Below are positions 40,047-49,776 of a stretch of 64,000 bases of DNA, piece by piece (positions within the stretch are counted from its first letter, which is position 1; each line of letters starts with the position of its first letter). Under the pieces are notes generated by a model. It searched no databases. It was given only the letters and a program-made list of their open reading frames with translations, and was not told the DNA's origin. The position numbers and the translations under genes were made by a program. Source of the DNA: Gemmatimonadota bacterium (GTDB lineage: Bacteria > Gemmatimonadota > Gemmatimonadetes > Gemmatimonadales > GWC2-71-9); contig QHTZ01000078.1 of assembly GCA_003221005.1 (NCBI GenBank), forward strand, positions 1 through 64,000, written 5' to 3'.

Positions 40047-41558
40047 ATGGACCTGTTCCGACGCAAGAGCGTCACCGATCTGCAGGCCGAGGCGCTCACC
40101 GACCACAGCCTGAAGCGCGCTCTGGGCGCGCTGAACCTCACGATGCTCGGAATCGGGGCGATCATCGGGACCGGCATCTTCGTGCTCACGGGCACGGTTG
40201 CGGCGCTCAACGCCGGGCCGGCGGTCGTGCTCTCCTTCGTGCTGGCCGGCGTGGCGTCGATCTTTGCGGCGCTGTGCTACTCTGAATTCGCCTCCCTCGT
40301 GCCCATGGCGGGGAGCGCCTACACCTACGGCTACGCGACCCTCGGGGAGGTCATCGCCTGGATCATCGGGTGGGACCTGATCCTCGAGTACGCGCTCGGG
40401 GCGGTCACGGTCGCGATCGGCTGGTCGGGCTACGTGGTCTCGTTCCTGCACGATGTCGGCTTTGACGTGCCCGGCGCGCTTGCCGCGGCTCGCGGCACAG
40501 CGCTGATCGAGGTCCCCGGCGGGGGGTGGCGGGCGGTGACCGACGCGCTGTTGCAGAGTCTCACCGCGCGCGGCGTCGACCCCAACACGCTGCCGCACGT
40601 GACGGCCGTCTTCAACCTGCCGGCGGTGATCATCATCGCGATCATCACTACGCTGCTCGTTATCGGCATCAAGGAATCGGCCAACGTCAACAACGTCATC
40701 GTGTTCGTGAAGGTGGCCGTGGTGCTGCTATTCATCGTTGGGGCGGCGCACGCCATCAACCCGGCGAACTGGCATCCGTTCATGCCGCCGAACACCGGCG
40801 CCCGCGGCGAGTTCGGGTGGACTGGCGTGATGACGGGGGCGGGGATCGTGTTCTTCGCCTACATCGGCTTCGACGCCGTGAGCACCGCGGCCCAGGAGGC
40901 GAAAAACCCGCAGAAGGACATGCCGATCGGCATCATCGGCTCGCTCCTCATCTGTACGGTCCTGTACATCCTCGTGTCCGGGATCGCGACGGGCGTGGTG
41001 TCGTACAAGGAGCTCAACGTCCCCGACCCGATCGCGGTCGCAGCGGACCACGCGGGGCTCGGGTGGATGTCCACGCTCATCAAGCTGGGCGCGATCGCCG
41101 GACTCTCCTCGGTGATCCTCGTCATGTTGCTCGGGCAATCGCGCGTGTTCTATTCGATGTCGCGGGACGGCCTCCTCCCGCCATTCGTCAACAAGGTCCA
41201 CCCGAAGTTCCAGACTCCCTACATCACCTCCATCATCACCGGCATCGCTGTGGCGTTCGTGGCGTCGCTCCTGACGGTGCGCGAGGCGGGCAGCCTCGTC
41301 TCGATCGGCACGCTCCTAGCCTTCGTGATTGTCTCGGTGGGTGTGGTGTTCCTCCGGGTCCGCGAGCCGGGCCTTGTGCGCCCGTTCAAGACGCCGATCG
41401 TGTGGGCCGTGGCGCCGCTGGGAGCGGTCTCGGCGCTGTATCTCATGGTCTCGCTGCCGTGGCGCACCTGGGAGCGGTTGATCATCTGGTTCGTCTTCGG
41501 GATCGTGATCTACTTCGCGTACGGCGTGCGGAACTCGATGCTCTCGAAGCGGCCCTAG
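40047..41558 (+). CDS. APC-family amino acid permease (paralog A)
   Basis: LKRALGALNLTMLGIGAIIGTGIFVLTG, FFAYIGFDAVSTAAQEAKNPQKDMP. Confidence 0.93.
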   Translation: MDLFRRKSVTDLQAEALTDHSLKRALGALNLTMLGIGAIIGTGIFVLTGTVAALNAGPAVVLSFVLAGVASIFAALCYSEFASLVPMAGSAYTYGYATLGEVIAWIIGWDLILEYALGAVTVAIGWSGYVVSFLHDVGFDVPGALAAARGTALIEVPGGGWRAVTDALLQSLTARGVDPNTLPHVTAVFNLPAVIIIAIITTLLVIGIKESANVNNVIVFVKVAVVLLFIVGAAHAINPANWHPFMPPNTGARGEFGWTGVMTGAGIVFFAYIGFDAVSTAAQEAKNPQKDMPIGIIGSLLICTVLYILVSGIATGVVSYKELNVPDPIAVAADHAGLGWMSTLIKLGAIAGLSSVILVMLLGQSRVFYSMSRDGLLPPFVNKVHPKFQTPYITSIITGIAVAFVASLLTVREAGSLVSIGTLLAFVIVSVGVVFLRVREPGLVRPFKTPIVWAVAPLGAVSALYLMVSLPWRTWERLIIWFVFGIVIYFAYGVRNSMLSKRP

Positions 41559-41570
41559 GGTCGCCGGGCC

Positions 41571-42362
41571 ATGCCGCGCTGGCTGAAGTGGTGTGGCTTG
41601 TGGACGCTGCTGGGGGTCGTGTCGAGCCTCCCCGCCGGGCCGCACCGCTGGGGGCAGGCACTCGCCGCGAGCCTGCCGGCCTGGTATCTGTGGGGACTGC
41701 TCTCACCGGTCGTGGCGTGGCTCGCGCGGCGCTTTCGGGTGGACCGAGCCAGCTTCGGCCGCTACTTCTTCATCCACCTCGGGGCGAGCCTCGATCTCGC
41801 GCTGCTGCATCTCGTTGCCGCGGTAGGGGTGCAGGACCTGCTGCACGCGGCGGCGGGCGAGCCGTATCCCTTCGCGCAGAAGCTGGTGGACACCTTTACG
41901 GTCCTCTATCACTGGAATGTCCTCACCTATTGGGCGATCCTCGCGGTGGTGCACGCGCACGACTACCATCGCGACCTCGAGGCGCGTCGCGCGCTGTCCG
42001 CGCCGCTCGAGCCGCGGTTTGCCGAGCGCGGGCCGGCCCATCGTCTCCTCGTCGAAGACGGGGGGCGCAGCGTGTTCGTGCGCACCGAGGAGGTCGACTG
42101 GGTCGAAGCGGCGAAGAACTACGTGCGCCTCCACGTCGGTGAGCGCACGCACCTCGTACGCACGACCCTCACGGCGCTCGAGCGCCGGCTCGACCCGCAG
42201 CGATTTCGCCGCGTCAGTCGTTCGGCGCTCGTGAACCTGGACCGGGTGCGGGAGCTGCAACCCTGGTTCCACGGAGACGCGATCGTCGTGCTGCACACGG
42301 GCGCCCAGGTCACCCTCAGTCGGCGCTACCGCCACAACCTGCTCGAGCCGGCCGCGCCCTAA
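41571..42362 (+). CDS. Membrane-anchored LytTR-domain transcriptional regulator
   Basis: N-terminal multi-TM region; C-terminal DWVEAAKNYVRLHVG...FRRVSRSALVNLDRVRELQPWFHGDAIVVL...LSRRYR LytTR motif. Confidence 0.85.
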   Translation: MPRWLKWCGLWTLLGVVSSLPAGPHRWGQALAASLPAWYLWGLLSPVVAWLARRFRVDRASFGRYFFIHLGASLDLALLHLVAAVGVQDLLHAAAGEPYPFAQKLVDTFTVLYHWNVLTYWAILAVVHAHDYHRDLEARRALSAPLEPRFAERGPAHRLLVEDGGRSVFVRTEEVDWVEAAKNYVRLHVGERTHLVRTTLTALERRLDPQRFRRVSRSALVNLDRVRELQPWFHGDAIVVLHTGAQVTLSRRYRHNLLEPAAP

Positions 42363-42438
42363 CCCGTTCGTCCCGCCCCGAGTCCCGCTCGTCCCGCTCG
42401 CGTTCGCTCGCAGGGGTTGCGGCGCGAAATTCGGAGAC

Positions 42439-43938
42439 GTGTCCCTCTTCGCTACCAAGCCCATCGCCGCGCTCCGCGCCGAGGCGGAGACGATGTCCGA
42501 GCGGTCGCTGCGCCGCACGCTCGGACCGCTGCACCTCACGGCGCTCGGCGTGGGCGCGATTATCGGCGCTGGGATCTTCGTTCTCACTGGGGTCGCGGCC
42601 GCCCTGTACGCGGGGCCGGCGGTGCCCGTCTCCATGGTGGTCGCCGGGGTCGCCTGCGGATTCGCGGGGCTGTGCTACGCCGAGATGGCGAGCGCGGTCC
42701 CGGTGGCGGGGAGTGCCTACACGTACGCGTACGCCACGCTGGGAGAGATCGTCGCGTGGATCATCGGCTGGGATCTGATCCTCGAGTACGCCATGGGTGC
42801 GGCGACCGTGGGTGTCGGTTGGTCCGCCACGTTCGTGAGCTTCCTCAGGCTGGTCGGTATCGACGTTCCCGGTTCACTCGCGAGCGCTCCCTTGGCGTTC
42901 TGCACCGCCACCCAGGCGGCCCGCGGGGTGGGGGGCTGCGCCACGGCAGGCTGGCACGCCACGGGGGCGCTGCTCAACCTCCCCGCGGTCTTCATTATCC
43001 TCGCCATCACCGCGATCCTCGTCATCGGCATCCGCGAGTCGGCGCGGTTCAACAGCCTGATCGTGATCGTGAAGACCGCGGTGCTGCTCGTGTTCGTGGT
43101 CGCGGGCTACCGGTACGTGCAGGCCGCGAACTGGCAGCCGTTCATTCCGCCCAATACCGGGGTGTTCGGCGAGTTCGGCTGGTCGGGAGTGCTCCGGGGC
43201 TCGGGGCTGATCTTTTTCGCGTACATCGGCTTCGACGCGGTGAGCACGGCCGCCCAGGAGGCGCGTAATCCCCAGAAGGACATGCCGGTGGGCATCCTCG
43301 CGTCGCTCGGCATTTGCACGCTCCTGTATTGCCTGGTGTCCCTCGTGCTGACCGGCATGATCTCGTACAAGGAGCTGAACGTGCCGTCCCCCGTGATCAT
43401 GGTGGTCGAGCGCGTGCCACAGCTCGCCTGGTTCCGGCCGGTGATAACGCTCGGCGCGGTGCTGGGCCTCGGCTCGACGATCCTCGTGATGTTGCTGGGC
43501 CAATCGCGCGTCTTCTATGCGATGTCCCGCGACGGCCTGCTCGGCGGCTGGGCGGGGAGGGTGCATCCGCGATTTCGGACGCCCTACCTGTCGACGATCT
43601 ACACCGGGATCGCGGTCGCGGCGTTCACCGGCCTGTTCCCGATCCAGATTCTCGGCCAGCTGGTGAACATCGGCACCCTGCTCGCGTTCGTGCTGGTGTG
43701 CGCCGGCGTGTGGATCCTGCGGCACACGCGACCCGATCTCGAGCGACCATTTCGCGCGCCCCTCGTGCCGCTCGTTCCCATCCTCGGCATCCTGTCGTGT
43801 CTCGGTCTCATGCTGACGCTCCCCTTGGACACATGGATCCGCCTGCTCGTGTGGCTCGTGATCGGGTTCGCGATCTACTTCGCGTACGGGCGGAAGCACA
43901 GCTTCCTCACTGCCAAAGATGTCGAGGAGAGGCGTTGA
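42439..43938 (+). CDS. APC-family amino acid permease (paralog B)
   Basis: LRRTLGPLHLTALGVGAIIGAGIFVLTG, FFAYIGFDAVSTAAQEARNPQKDMP. Confidence 0.93.
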   Translation: MSLFATKPIAALRAEAETMSERSLRRTLGPLHLTALGVGAIIGAGIFVLTGVAAALYAGPAVPVSMVVAGVACGFAGLCYAEMASAVPVAGSAYTYAYATLGEIVAWIIGWDLILEYAMGAATVGVGWSATFVSFLRLVGIDVPGSLASAPLAFCTATQAARGVGGCATAGWHATGALLNLPAVFIILAITAILVIGIRESARFNSLIVIVKTAVLLVFVVAGYRYVQAANWQPFIPPNTGVFGEFGWSGVLRGSGLIFFAYIGFDAVSTAAQEARNPQKDMPVGILASLGICTLLYCLVSLVLTGMISYKELNVPSPVIMVVERVPQLAWFRPVITLGAVLGLGSTILVMLLGQSRVFYAMSRDGLLGGWAGRVHPRFRTPYLSTIYTGIAVAAFTGLFPIQILGQLVNIGTLLAFVLVCAGVWILRHTRPDLERPFRAPLVPLVPILGILSCLGLMLTLPLDTWIRLLVWLVIGFAIYFAYGRKHSFLTAKDVEERR

Positions 43939-44025
43939 AGAGAAACGTCGAGGGTGAGGCGTAGCGAGCGACGTATTCTCTCAACGCTTCTTCTTGACGG
44001 TTTTCCTCGACGCCTTTCCTTGACG
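43921..44025. repeat. Inverted pair of 13-mer tandem arrays
   Basis: Left GTCGAGGAGAGG/CGTTGAAGAGAAA/CGTCGAGGGTGAGG/CGT; right ACGCTTCTTCTTG/ACGGTTTTCCTCG/ACGCCTTTCCTTG/ACG. Confidence 0.88.
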
Positions 44026-44036
44026 TAGTTTTATGC

Positions 44037-45068
44037 ATGACCGTCCCCATTCCCCCCGACCGCGTGCGTGGTGCGCAGGAAATCGCCGCGGTGCTCACGC
44101 CCGGCCGCAAGGTTGCCTTGACGACGCACGTCAATGCAGACGGTGACGGCGTGGGCAGCGAAGTCGCGCTGTGGCACCTGCTCACCGCGCGCCGCCTGGC
44201 CCCCGTGATCGGCAACCCGACGCCTATCCCTTCACGGTTCGACTTTCTCGTCCCGAGTGGCGCCGACCGCTCCGATCGTGCCGCGAAGGAGATCGAGGCG
44301 GCGGACGTGGTCGTGGTGCTGGACATTTCGGACCTCTCGCGCCTGGGGGATTTGGCGTCGGCGGTCAAGAAGACGCGCGGGCCGACGGTGTGCATCGACC
44401 ATCACGTCAGCCCTCCCCGCGGCGCGATGCCCGGAGGTCCCCGCCTCATCGCCCCCGAGGCGTCCGCCACGGCGGAGCTCGTGTTCGACCTCGCCACCGC
44501 GCTCACCTGGGAGCTCACGCCCGAAGTCGCCCGCGCGCTCTACGTGGGCATCCTGACCGACACCGGCGCGTTCCGGTTCGCGAACACCACGCCGCGGGTG
44601 CTTCAGGTCGCGAGCGCGCTGCTGGGCGGGGGGCAGGGCCTCGATCCCGAGTCCATCTATGAATCGGTGTATGCCAGCGCCCCGGAGGGCCGGATCCGGC
44701 TCACCGCCGAGGTGCTCCAGACGCTGGTCGTCGAGCCGGATGTGGGGCTCGCCTGGGTCACGGTCCCCCCGGACGCCCTGGCCCGCCACGGTGCCACGCC
44801 CGACGATCTCGACGGCATCGTGGAGTTCCCCCGCTCGATCGCCGGGGTGCGGCTGGCGCTCCTGTTCCGGCAACTCGCGAACGGGCGGATCAAGGTGTCG
44901 TTCCGGTCGCTCGGGAACGTGGATTCCGCGGCGCTGGCGCACGAGTTCGCTGGCGGCGGCCATCGCAAGGCCGCGGGAGCGTCGCTGGAGGGCTCGCTCG
45001 CCACGGTGCAGCAGCGGGTGCTGGACGCCGCGCGGCGCCATTTGCGACTCCAGCCCGCTGGGTCTTGA
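44037..45068 (+). CDS. nrnA: DHH-family phosphoesterase (NrnA-like oligoribonuclease/pAp phosphatase)
   Basis: TTHVNADGDGVGSEVAL, DHHV, GILTDTGAFRFANT, GGGHRKAAGA. Confidence 0.9.
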   Translation: MTVPIPPDRVRGAQEIAAVLTPGRKVALTTHVNADGDGVGSEVALWHLLTARRLAPVIGNPTPIPSRFDFLVPSGADRSDRAAKEIEAADVVVVLDISDLSRLGDLASAVKKTRGPTVCIDHHVSPPRGAMPGGPRLIAPEASATAELVFDLATALTWELTPEVARALYVGILTDTGAFRFANTTPRVLQVASALLGGGQGLDPESIYESVYASAPEGRIRLTAEVLQTLVVEPDVGLAWVTVPPDALARHGATPDDLDGIVEFPRSIAGVRLALLFRQLANGRIKVSFRSLGNVDSAALAHEFAGGGHRKAAGASLEGSLATVQQRVLDAARRHLRLQPAGS

Positions 45069-45119
45069 GCGAGGGAAGGGGCGGGTCGGGCCGGCGAGCG
45101 TTATACTCCTCAGGACGCC

Positions 45120-45395
45120 GTGCCGACCCCGTCTCGACTGTCGTTCCGCGTCGCACTCCTCTTGGCCGCCGCGCCGCTCCCCGTCCCGGCCCAGTCGCCC
45201 GTCTCCGCTGCGACCGGCCGCATTGCCTACGACGCAGAGGTCGGCCTCGGCGTGCGCGCTAATGCGGGCACGATCATTAAGGCGAGCTACCGGCACTCCT
45301 GGTGGCACGGAGCCGCGCTACGGGATGGCTACGCCCTCGCCCTTCAGGTCTCCTACCACGTCGACGTGATGGACTTGTTCGAGCGCAAGCGCTAG
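45120..45395 (+). CDS. Hypothetical secreted protein
   Basis: GTG start, signal peptide ending PVPAQS, 91 aa. Confidence 0.45.
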   Translation: MPTPSRLSFRVALLLAAAPLPVPAQSPVSAATGRIAYDAEVGLGVRANAGTIIKASYRHSWWHGAALRDGYALALQVSYHVDVMDLFERKR

Positions 45396-45401
45396 GGGAT
45401 C

Positions 45402-46001
45402 GTGCTACCCCTGCTCATCGCAGGCCTCACGCTCACGGCCGCGCCAGCAGACAGCGCGGACTCGGTCGTCTACGTGCTCACCGCACTGAGCCGCTTCGAG
45501 GTGCGGGTGGGGAAGTCCGGGATGTTCGGGTTCCTCGGGCACGATCATCTCATCCGCGCGCATGCCGCCCGCGGTCGCGTCGTGTACCATCCGGTCGTGC
45601 CGGCCGACTCGCGGGTCGAGATCGTGGTGCTCGCGGACAGCCTGGAAGTCCTGACGCCTCCCGACACCGCCGAGCTCCGCCAGGTGACCGAGGTGATGCG
45701 GACCCAGGTGCTCGGCGTCCGCGATCACCCCGAGATCGTCTTCACGGCGCGGGAGGTGACGCCGATCGCCGGAGGGGTTCGCGTGCGGGGCGCGTTCACG
45801 CTGGTGGGCGTGACCCGCGACGTGGTCGCCGATGTCGCCCTCACCGTCGGAGCCGACACCTTGTGGGCAACGGGCAAGTTCGCGGTGAAGCAGACGGACT
45901 TCGGGATCAGACCGGTGCGGGCCGGCGGGGGCACCGTGCGCGTTGCCGACCGTGTCGCCATCGAGTTCGCGGTGGTCGCCGTGCGCGAGCCCGGCGACTG
46001 A
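45402..46001 (+). CDS. YceI-family-like periplasmic protein
   Basis: RFEVRVGKSGMFGFLGHDHLIRA...VRGAFTLVGVTRDVVADV. Confidence 0.75.
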   Translation: MLPLLIAGLTLTAAPADSADSVVYVLTALSRFEVRVGKSGMFGFLGHDHLIRAHAARGRVVYHPVVPADSRVEIVVLADSLEVLTPPDTAELRQVTEVMRTQVLGVRDHPEIVFTAREVTPIAGGVRVRGAFTLVGVTRDVVADVALTVGADTLWATGKFAVKQTDFGIRPVRAGGGTVRVADRVAIEFAVVAVREPGD

Positions 46002-46003
46002 CC

Positions 46004-46486
46004 TCAGGGGCGCAGCTGGCGCTGGATCGCGTCGGCCACGTCGTGCGCGCACTCGACCAGCGCCCACATGGGCCTGATCCCTTCCTCCAGCACCGATGCG
46101 ACGATCTCCCCGATGCGCCGGCCGGTGTGCGCGTCCCGCAGCTCGCTGCGCAGCGTGCAGCCGGTTACGCCCGGACCCTCGAGCTGAAGGGTGAAGGGCA
46201 TGCCTCTGAACCCCTCCAGGGCGCTCGTGACCAGGAGCGCTGCAACCGTCGTGTCGGGCGGCGGCGCTGCGGCAACCGTGAGGCCGTGCGACTGCAGCCG
46301 CGCGGCGAGCTGCGTGCGCAGGGAATCGGTGACGTTGAGGTTGAAGCGGGAGCCTGTTTCGTCGGTGACCGGCCCCACGACGAAAACGCGATAACCCTTG
46401 AGCGAAGCGCCGGGCTCGAGCATGACTTGAGGACGCACCGGGGTGCAGGCGCTCACCACCAAGAGCAGAGCCGTTCTCCATTTCAT
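46004..46486 (-). CDS. Hypothetical lipoprotein
   Basis: MKWRTALLLVVSACTPVRP lipobox-like N-terminus. Confidence 0.5.
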   Translation of the reverse strand: MKWRTALLLVVSACTPVRPQVMLEPGASLKGYRVFVVGPVTDETGSRFNLNVTDSLRTQLAARLQSHGLTVAAAPPPDTTVAALLVTSALEGFRGMPFTLQLEGPGVTGCTLRSELRDAHTGRRIGEIVASVLEEGIRPMWALVECAHDVADAIQRQLRP

Positions 46487-46567
46487 GCATTGGGAGAACC
46501 CGCGGACCGGCAGCGTGGTTCCATCTCTCGTTGACCCCCTCCCGCGCGAGCGGGTACATTCCCGCCG

Positions 46568-47662
46568 GTGGCCGCTTCCAACACACTCCAGGCGCAGGTC
46601 GAGCGCGCCCTCGCCAAGCTCCCGAACCCCCGCCTCGCCAAGGACGTCGTCTCGGCCGGGATGGTGAAGGACCTCGCCGTGGATGGCGGGGCGGTCACGT
46701 TCACGTTTCTCCTCGCCCGCGATGACCCCGGGACGCTGGTGCGCGAGGCGCGCAAGACGGTGAAGGCCGTGCCGGGCGTGACCGCCGTGACGATCAACGT
46801 GAAGGACTCGGGAGGAGGGACGGGGGAGGGGGGACGAGTCGCCGCGGCGACGGCCGCGGCCCGTGGCGGCGTGCCGCCCCCACCCACGCCCATCGAGCAA
46901 CCCAATCTCGGTGCGGCCCTCGCGATCTCGTCCGGCAAGGGCGGGGTCGGGAAGTCCACCGTTTCCGCCAACCTCGCCGCCGCCCTGGCGCGCGACGGCC
47001 ACCGCGTCGGACTGATGGACGCCGACATCTACGGCCCCAACATCCCCCGGATGATGGGGGTGGGGGGAGGCCGGAAGCCGGAAGTTCACGGCGGCAGGAT
47101 CCAGCCGCTCGAGGGACACGGCGTCAAGCTGATGTCGCTCGGCTTCCTGGTCGAGCGCGACGCGCCCGCCATCTGGCGGGGTCCGATCATCATGAAGGTC
47201 ATCCAGCAGTTCCTGCGGGAGGTGGCGTGGGGCGAGCTGGACTACTTCCTCATCGACCTCCCGCCCGGCACGGGAGACGCCCAGCTGTCCCTGGCGCAAT
47301 CGATCACGCTCCGGGGTGCCATCATCGTCACGACGCCGCAGGAGATGGCGGTCGGCGACAGCCTGCGCGGCGCGAAGATGTTCGAGCGCGTGGGCGTGCC
47401 CGTGGTCGGCGTGGTCGAGAACATGAGTTACTACATCTGCCCGCATTGCGGCGAGCGCACCGAGATCTTTCTCACGGGCGGTGGTGAGCGGCTTGCGCGC
47501 GAGCTCGACGTGCCGCTGCTCGGCCAGGTGCCCCTGCAGGCGCGCATGGCGGACTTCGCGGACGCCGGCAAGCCGATTGTGCTGGCCGAGCCGTCGTCTC
47601 CCGCCGGCGTGGCGCTCGCGGAGATCGCCGCGCGGTTGAGCCAGCGGCTCGCCGCGCGCTGA
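46568..47662 (+). CDS. mrp: Mrp/NBP35-family iron-sulfur carrier ATPase
   Basis: ISSGKGGVGKSTVSANLAAAL, DADIYGPNIPRMMG, ENMSYYICPHCG. Confidence 0.95.
   Translation: MAASNTLQAQVERALAKLPNPRLAKDVVSAGMVKDLAVDGGAVTFTFLLARDDPGTLVREARKTVKAVPGVTAVTINVKDSGGGTGEGGRVAAATAAARGGVPPPPTPIEQPNLGAALAISSGKGGVGKSTVSANLAAALARDGHRVGLMDADIYGPNIPRMMGVGGGRKPEVHGGRIQPLEGHGVKLMSLGFLVERDAPAIWRGPIIMKVIQQFLREVAWGELDYFLIDLPPGTGDAQLSLAQSITLRGAIIVTTPQEMAVGDSLRGAKMFERVGVPVVGVVENMSYYICPHCGERTEIFLTGGGERLARELDVPLLGQVPLQARMADFADAGKPIVLAEPSSPAGVALAEIAARLSQRLAAR
46810..46837. repeat. Four-heptamer module inside mrp, flanked by GACTCG/CGAGTC
   Basis: GGGAGGA-GGGACGG-GGGAGGG-GGGACGA. Confidence 0.9.
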
Positions 47663-47664
47663 CC

Positions 47665-49011
47665 GTGCCGGTCGTCGGCGGGGGGACCGTCCCGGGCGTC
47701 CTCACCGTCGGTCCGCTGCAGCGCGCCATCCTGCGTCTCGCGGCGCCCGCCGTCGCGATGATGGCGTGCCACTTCTGCTTCAACCTCATCGACAGCATCT
47801 GGGTGGGGCGCCTGATCGGCCCTGCGGCGCTCGCCGCCGTGTCCACCGGCGGGTTCTACGTCTGGATCCTGCTGAGCCTGGGGGAGATGGTGGAGGTCGG
47901 GCTGATCGCCGTCGCGGCCCGCCGGCACGGCGAGGGGTTGCCCGAGGCCGCGGCGCGCGCGGCGGGGGCGGCGGTGCTGTACGCGCTTGGCGCCGGAGCG
48001 GCCGTGAGCCTGCTCGGCCTCGCGCTCACCGACGCGCTGTTCCGACTGATGACGGTGCCCCCTGAGGTCGCGCGCCTGGGGCACGAGTATCTCGCGACCT
48101 GGCTGCTGGGCGGTCCGCTTGTGTTCGGGTTCTTCGCGGTCGAGGCGACGTTCCGCGCCTCGGGCGACACGCGCACGCCGTTCCTCCTGCTCGCCGCCTC
48201 GGTGCTGCTCTCGGTCGGGCTCGACCCCCTGCTGATCGCGGGGCTGGGTCCCTTCCCGAAGCTGGGCGTCGAGGGGGCGGCCACCGCGTCCGTGATGGTG
48301 CGAGGCGGCGGGTTCCTCATCGGCGTGGTGATCGCGCTCGAGCGCGGGCTGATCAGGCTGCGCGCGCCTGATTGGCGCGCCGTGCCGGCCGTTTTCCGGA
48401 TCGGCGCGCCGCTGTCGCTCGCCGGGGTGTTGCTCTCGGTGATCTACATGTGGCTGACCCGCTTCACCTCGCGCTTCGGTACGCCGGCGCTCGCAGCGCT
48501 CGGCGTCGGACACAAGGTGGAAGGGCTGGGATTCATCGCCATCTCGGGGTTCGCCCTCTCGGCGAGCGCGCTCGTGGGACAGAATTTGGGCGCGGGGCTG
48601 GAGCAGCGCGCCCGGCAGGCCGTGCGGCTAACGATCCGCTACTGTTTGGTCGTGACGGTCACGACCGCCGTAGCCTTTCTCACGCTGCCGGGCACCTTGG
48701 TCGCGCTGTTCACGTCCGATCCGGCGGTGATCGCGGACGGGAGCCTGTACCTGCGGGTGATCGCGTTCGCGCAGATCGGGCAGACGTTCGAGATCATCCT
48801 CGAGGGCGCACTCGCGGGCGCGGGGTACACGTTCTGGCCGCAGCTCGCGAGCACCTCGCTCACCCTGACGCGCGTCCCACTGGCGGCGTGGTGGTCCGCG
48901 ACCTTCGGGCTGCTCGGTATCTGGCTGGCGCTGTCGGTGACGGCGGTGGCGCGCGGAGTGGCGATGACGGTCTTCTGGCGCAGCGGGAGGTGGCAGGGGA
49001 GAAGGGTCTGA
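47665..49011 (+). CDS. MATE-family efflux transporter
   Basis: MMACHFCFNLIDSIWVGRLIGPAALAAVS, 12-TM pattern. Confidence 0.9.
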   Translation: MPVVGGGTVPGVLTVGPLQRAILRLAAPAVAMMACHFCFNLIDSIWVGRLIGPAALAAVSTGGFYVWILLSLGEMVEVGLIAVAARRHGEGLPEAAARAAGAAVLYALGAGAAVSLLGLALTDALFRLMTVPPEVARLGHEYLATWLLGGPLVFGFFAVEATFRASGDTRTPFLLLAASVLLSVGLDPLLIAGLGPFPKLGVEGAATASVMVRGGGFLIGVVIALERGLIRLRAPDWRAVPAVFRIGAPLSLAGVLLSVIYMWLTRFTSRFGTPALAALGVGHKVEGLGFIAISGFALSASALVGQNLGAGLEQRARQAVRLTIRYCLVVTVTTAVAFLTLPGTLVALFTSDPAVIADGSLYLRVIAFAQIGQTFEIILEGALAGAGYTFWPQLASTSLTLTRVPLAAWWSATFGLLGIWLALSVTAVARGVAMTVFWRSGRWQGRRV

Positions 49012-49754
49012 TGCCGGCGATTATCACGCTGCTCACCGATTTCGGCACTGCCGACAGCTACGTGGGCGAGGTGCGCGCCGTGCTCGCCTCGCAGGCGAAT
49101 CCGGCGCTGCTCGTCGACATCACGCACGAGGTGCCGCCCGGGGACATCCGCGCGGCCCAATACATCTTCTCGCGGGTGTGGCACCGCTTCCCGCGAGGCA
49201 CCGTGCACCTGGTCGTGGTCGATCCCGGCGTGGGGACGGCGCGGCGCGCGCTCGCGGCCGAGACTGCGGGACAGTTCTTCGTCGCGCCCGACAACGGTCT
49301 GCTCTCATCGCTCCCGGCTGGCGCGCGCTTCGTGGCCCTCCCTGTGCCGGTGGGTGCCGCGCCGACGTTTCACGCGCGCGACGTCTTTGCCCCCGCTGCC
49401 GCGCAGCTCGCGAATGGGACCGCACCGGCGCATCTCGGCCACGCCATCACTGACCCCGTGCGCACACCACTGCCCGCGGCGCGGCTGGACGGAGGAGTTT
49501 GGGTGGGGGAAGTGATCTACATCGACCGTTTCGGCACGCTGATCACCAACGTTCCCGGCGGAGACGTGAAGCCCGGGGCCCGCGTGAGGATTGGCGGTGC
49601 GGAGGTGAGCGCGCTGCGTCGCACGTTCGGCGATGTGCCGCGCGGTGAGGTCGTCGCTTTCGTCGGGAGCGGCGGGACAGTGGAGATCGCGGTGCGGGAT
49701 GGGAGTGCGGCGAAAGTTCTTGGCGTGGGCGTGGGAGTGGAAATCAGAGCATGA
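49011..49754 (+). CDS. SAM hydrolase/SAM-dependent chlorinase-fluorinase family (DUF62)
   Basis: ITLLTDFGTADSYVGEVRAVL, VVVDPGVGTARRALAAET, DRFGTLITNV. Confidence 0.9.
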   Translation: MPAIITLLTDFGTADSYVGEVRAVLASQANPALLVDITHEVPPGDIRAAQYIFSRVWHRFPRGTVHLVVVDPGVGTARRALAAETAGQFFVAPDNGLLSSLPAGARFVALPVPVGAAPTFHARDVFAPAAAQLANGTAPAHLGHAITDPVRTPLPAARLDGGVWVGEVIYIDRFGTLITNVPGGDVKPGARVRIGGAEVSALRRTFGDVPRGEVVAFVGSGGTVEIAVRDGSAAKVLGVGVGVEIRA

Positions 49755-49776
49755 GGCGGCAGGGGCGGCACACCAC

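Noticed and set aside
42366-42411. GTCCCGCTC-like 9-mers before APC paralog B
   Set aside because: Suggestive of the repeat class but too degenerate, with no clear inverted partner.
45069-45119. G-rich spacer after nrnA (GAGGGAAGGGGCGGGTCGGG)
   Set aside because: No regular period; compatible with base composition.
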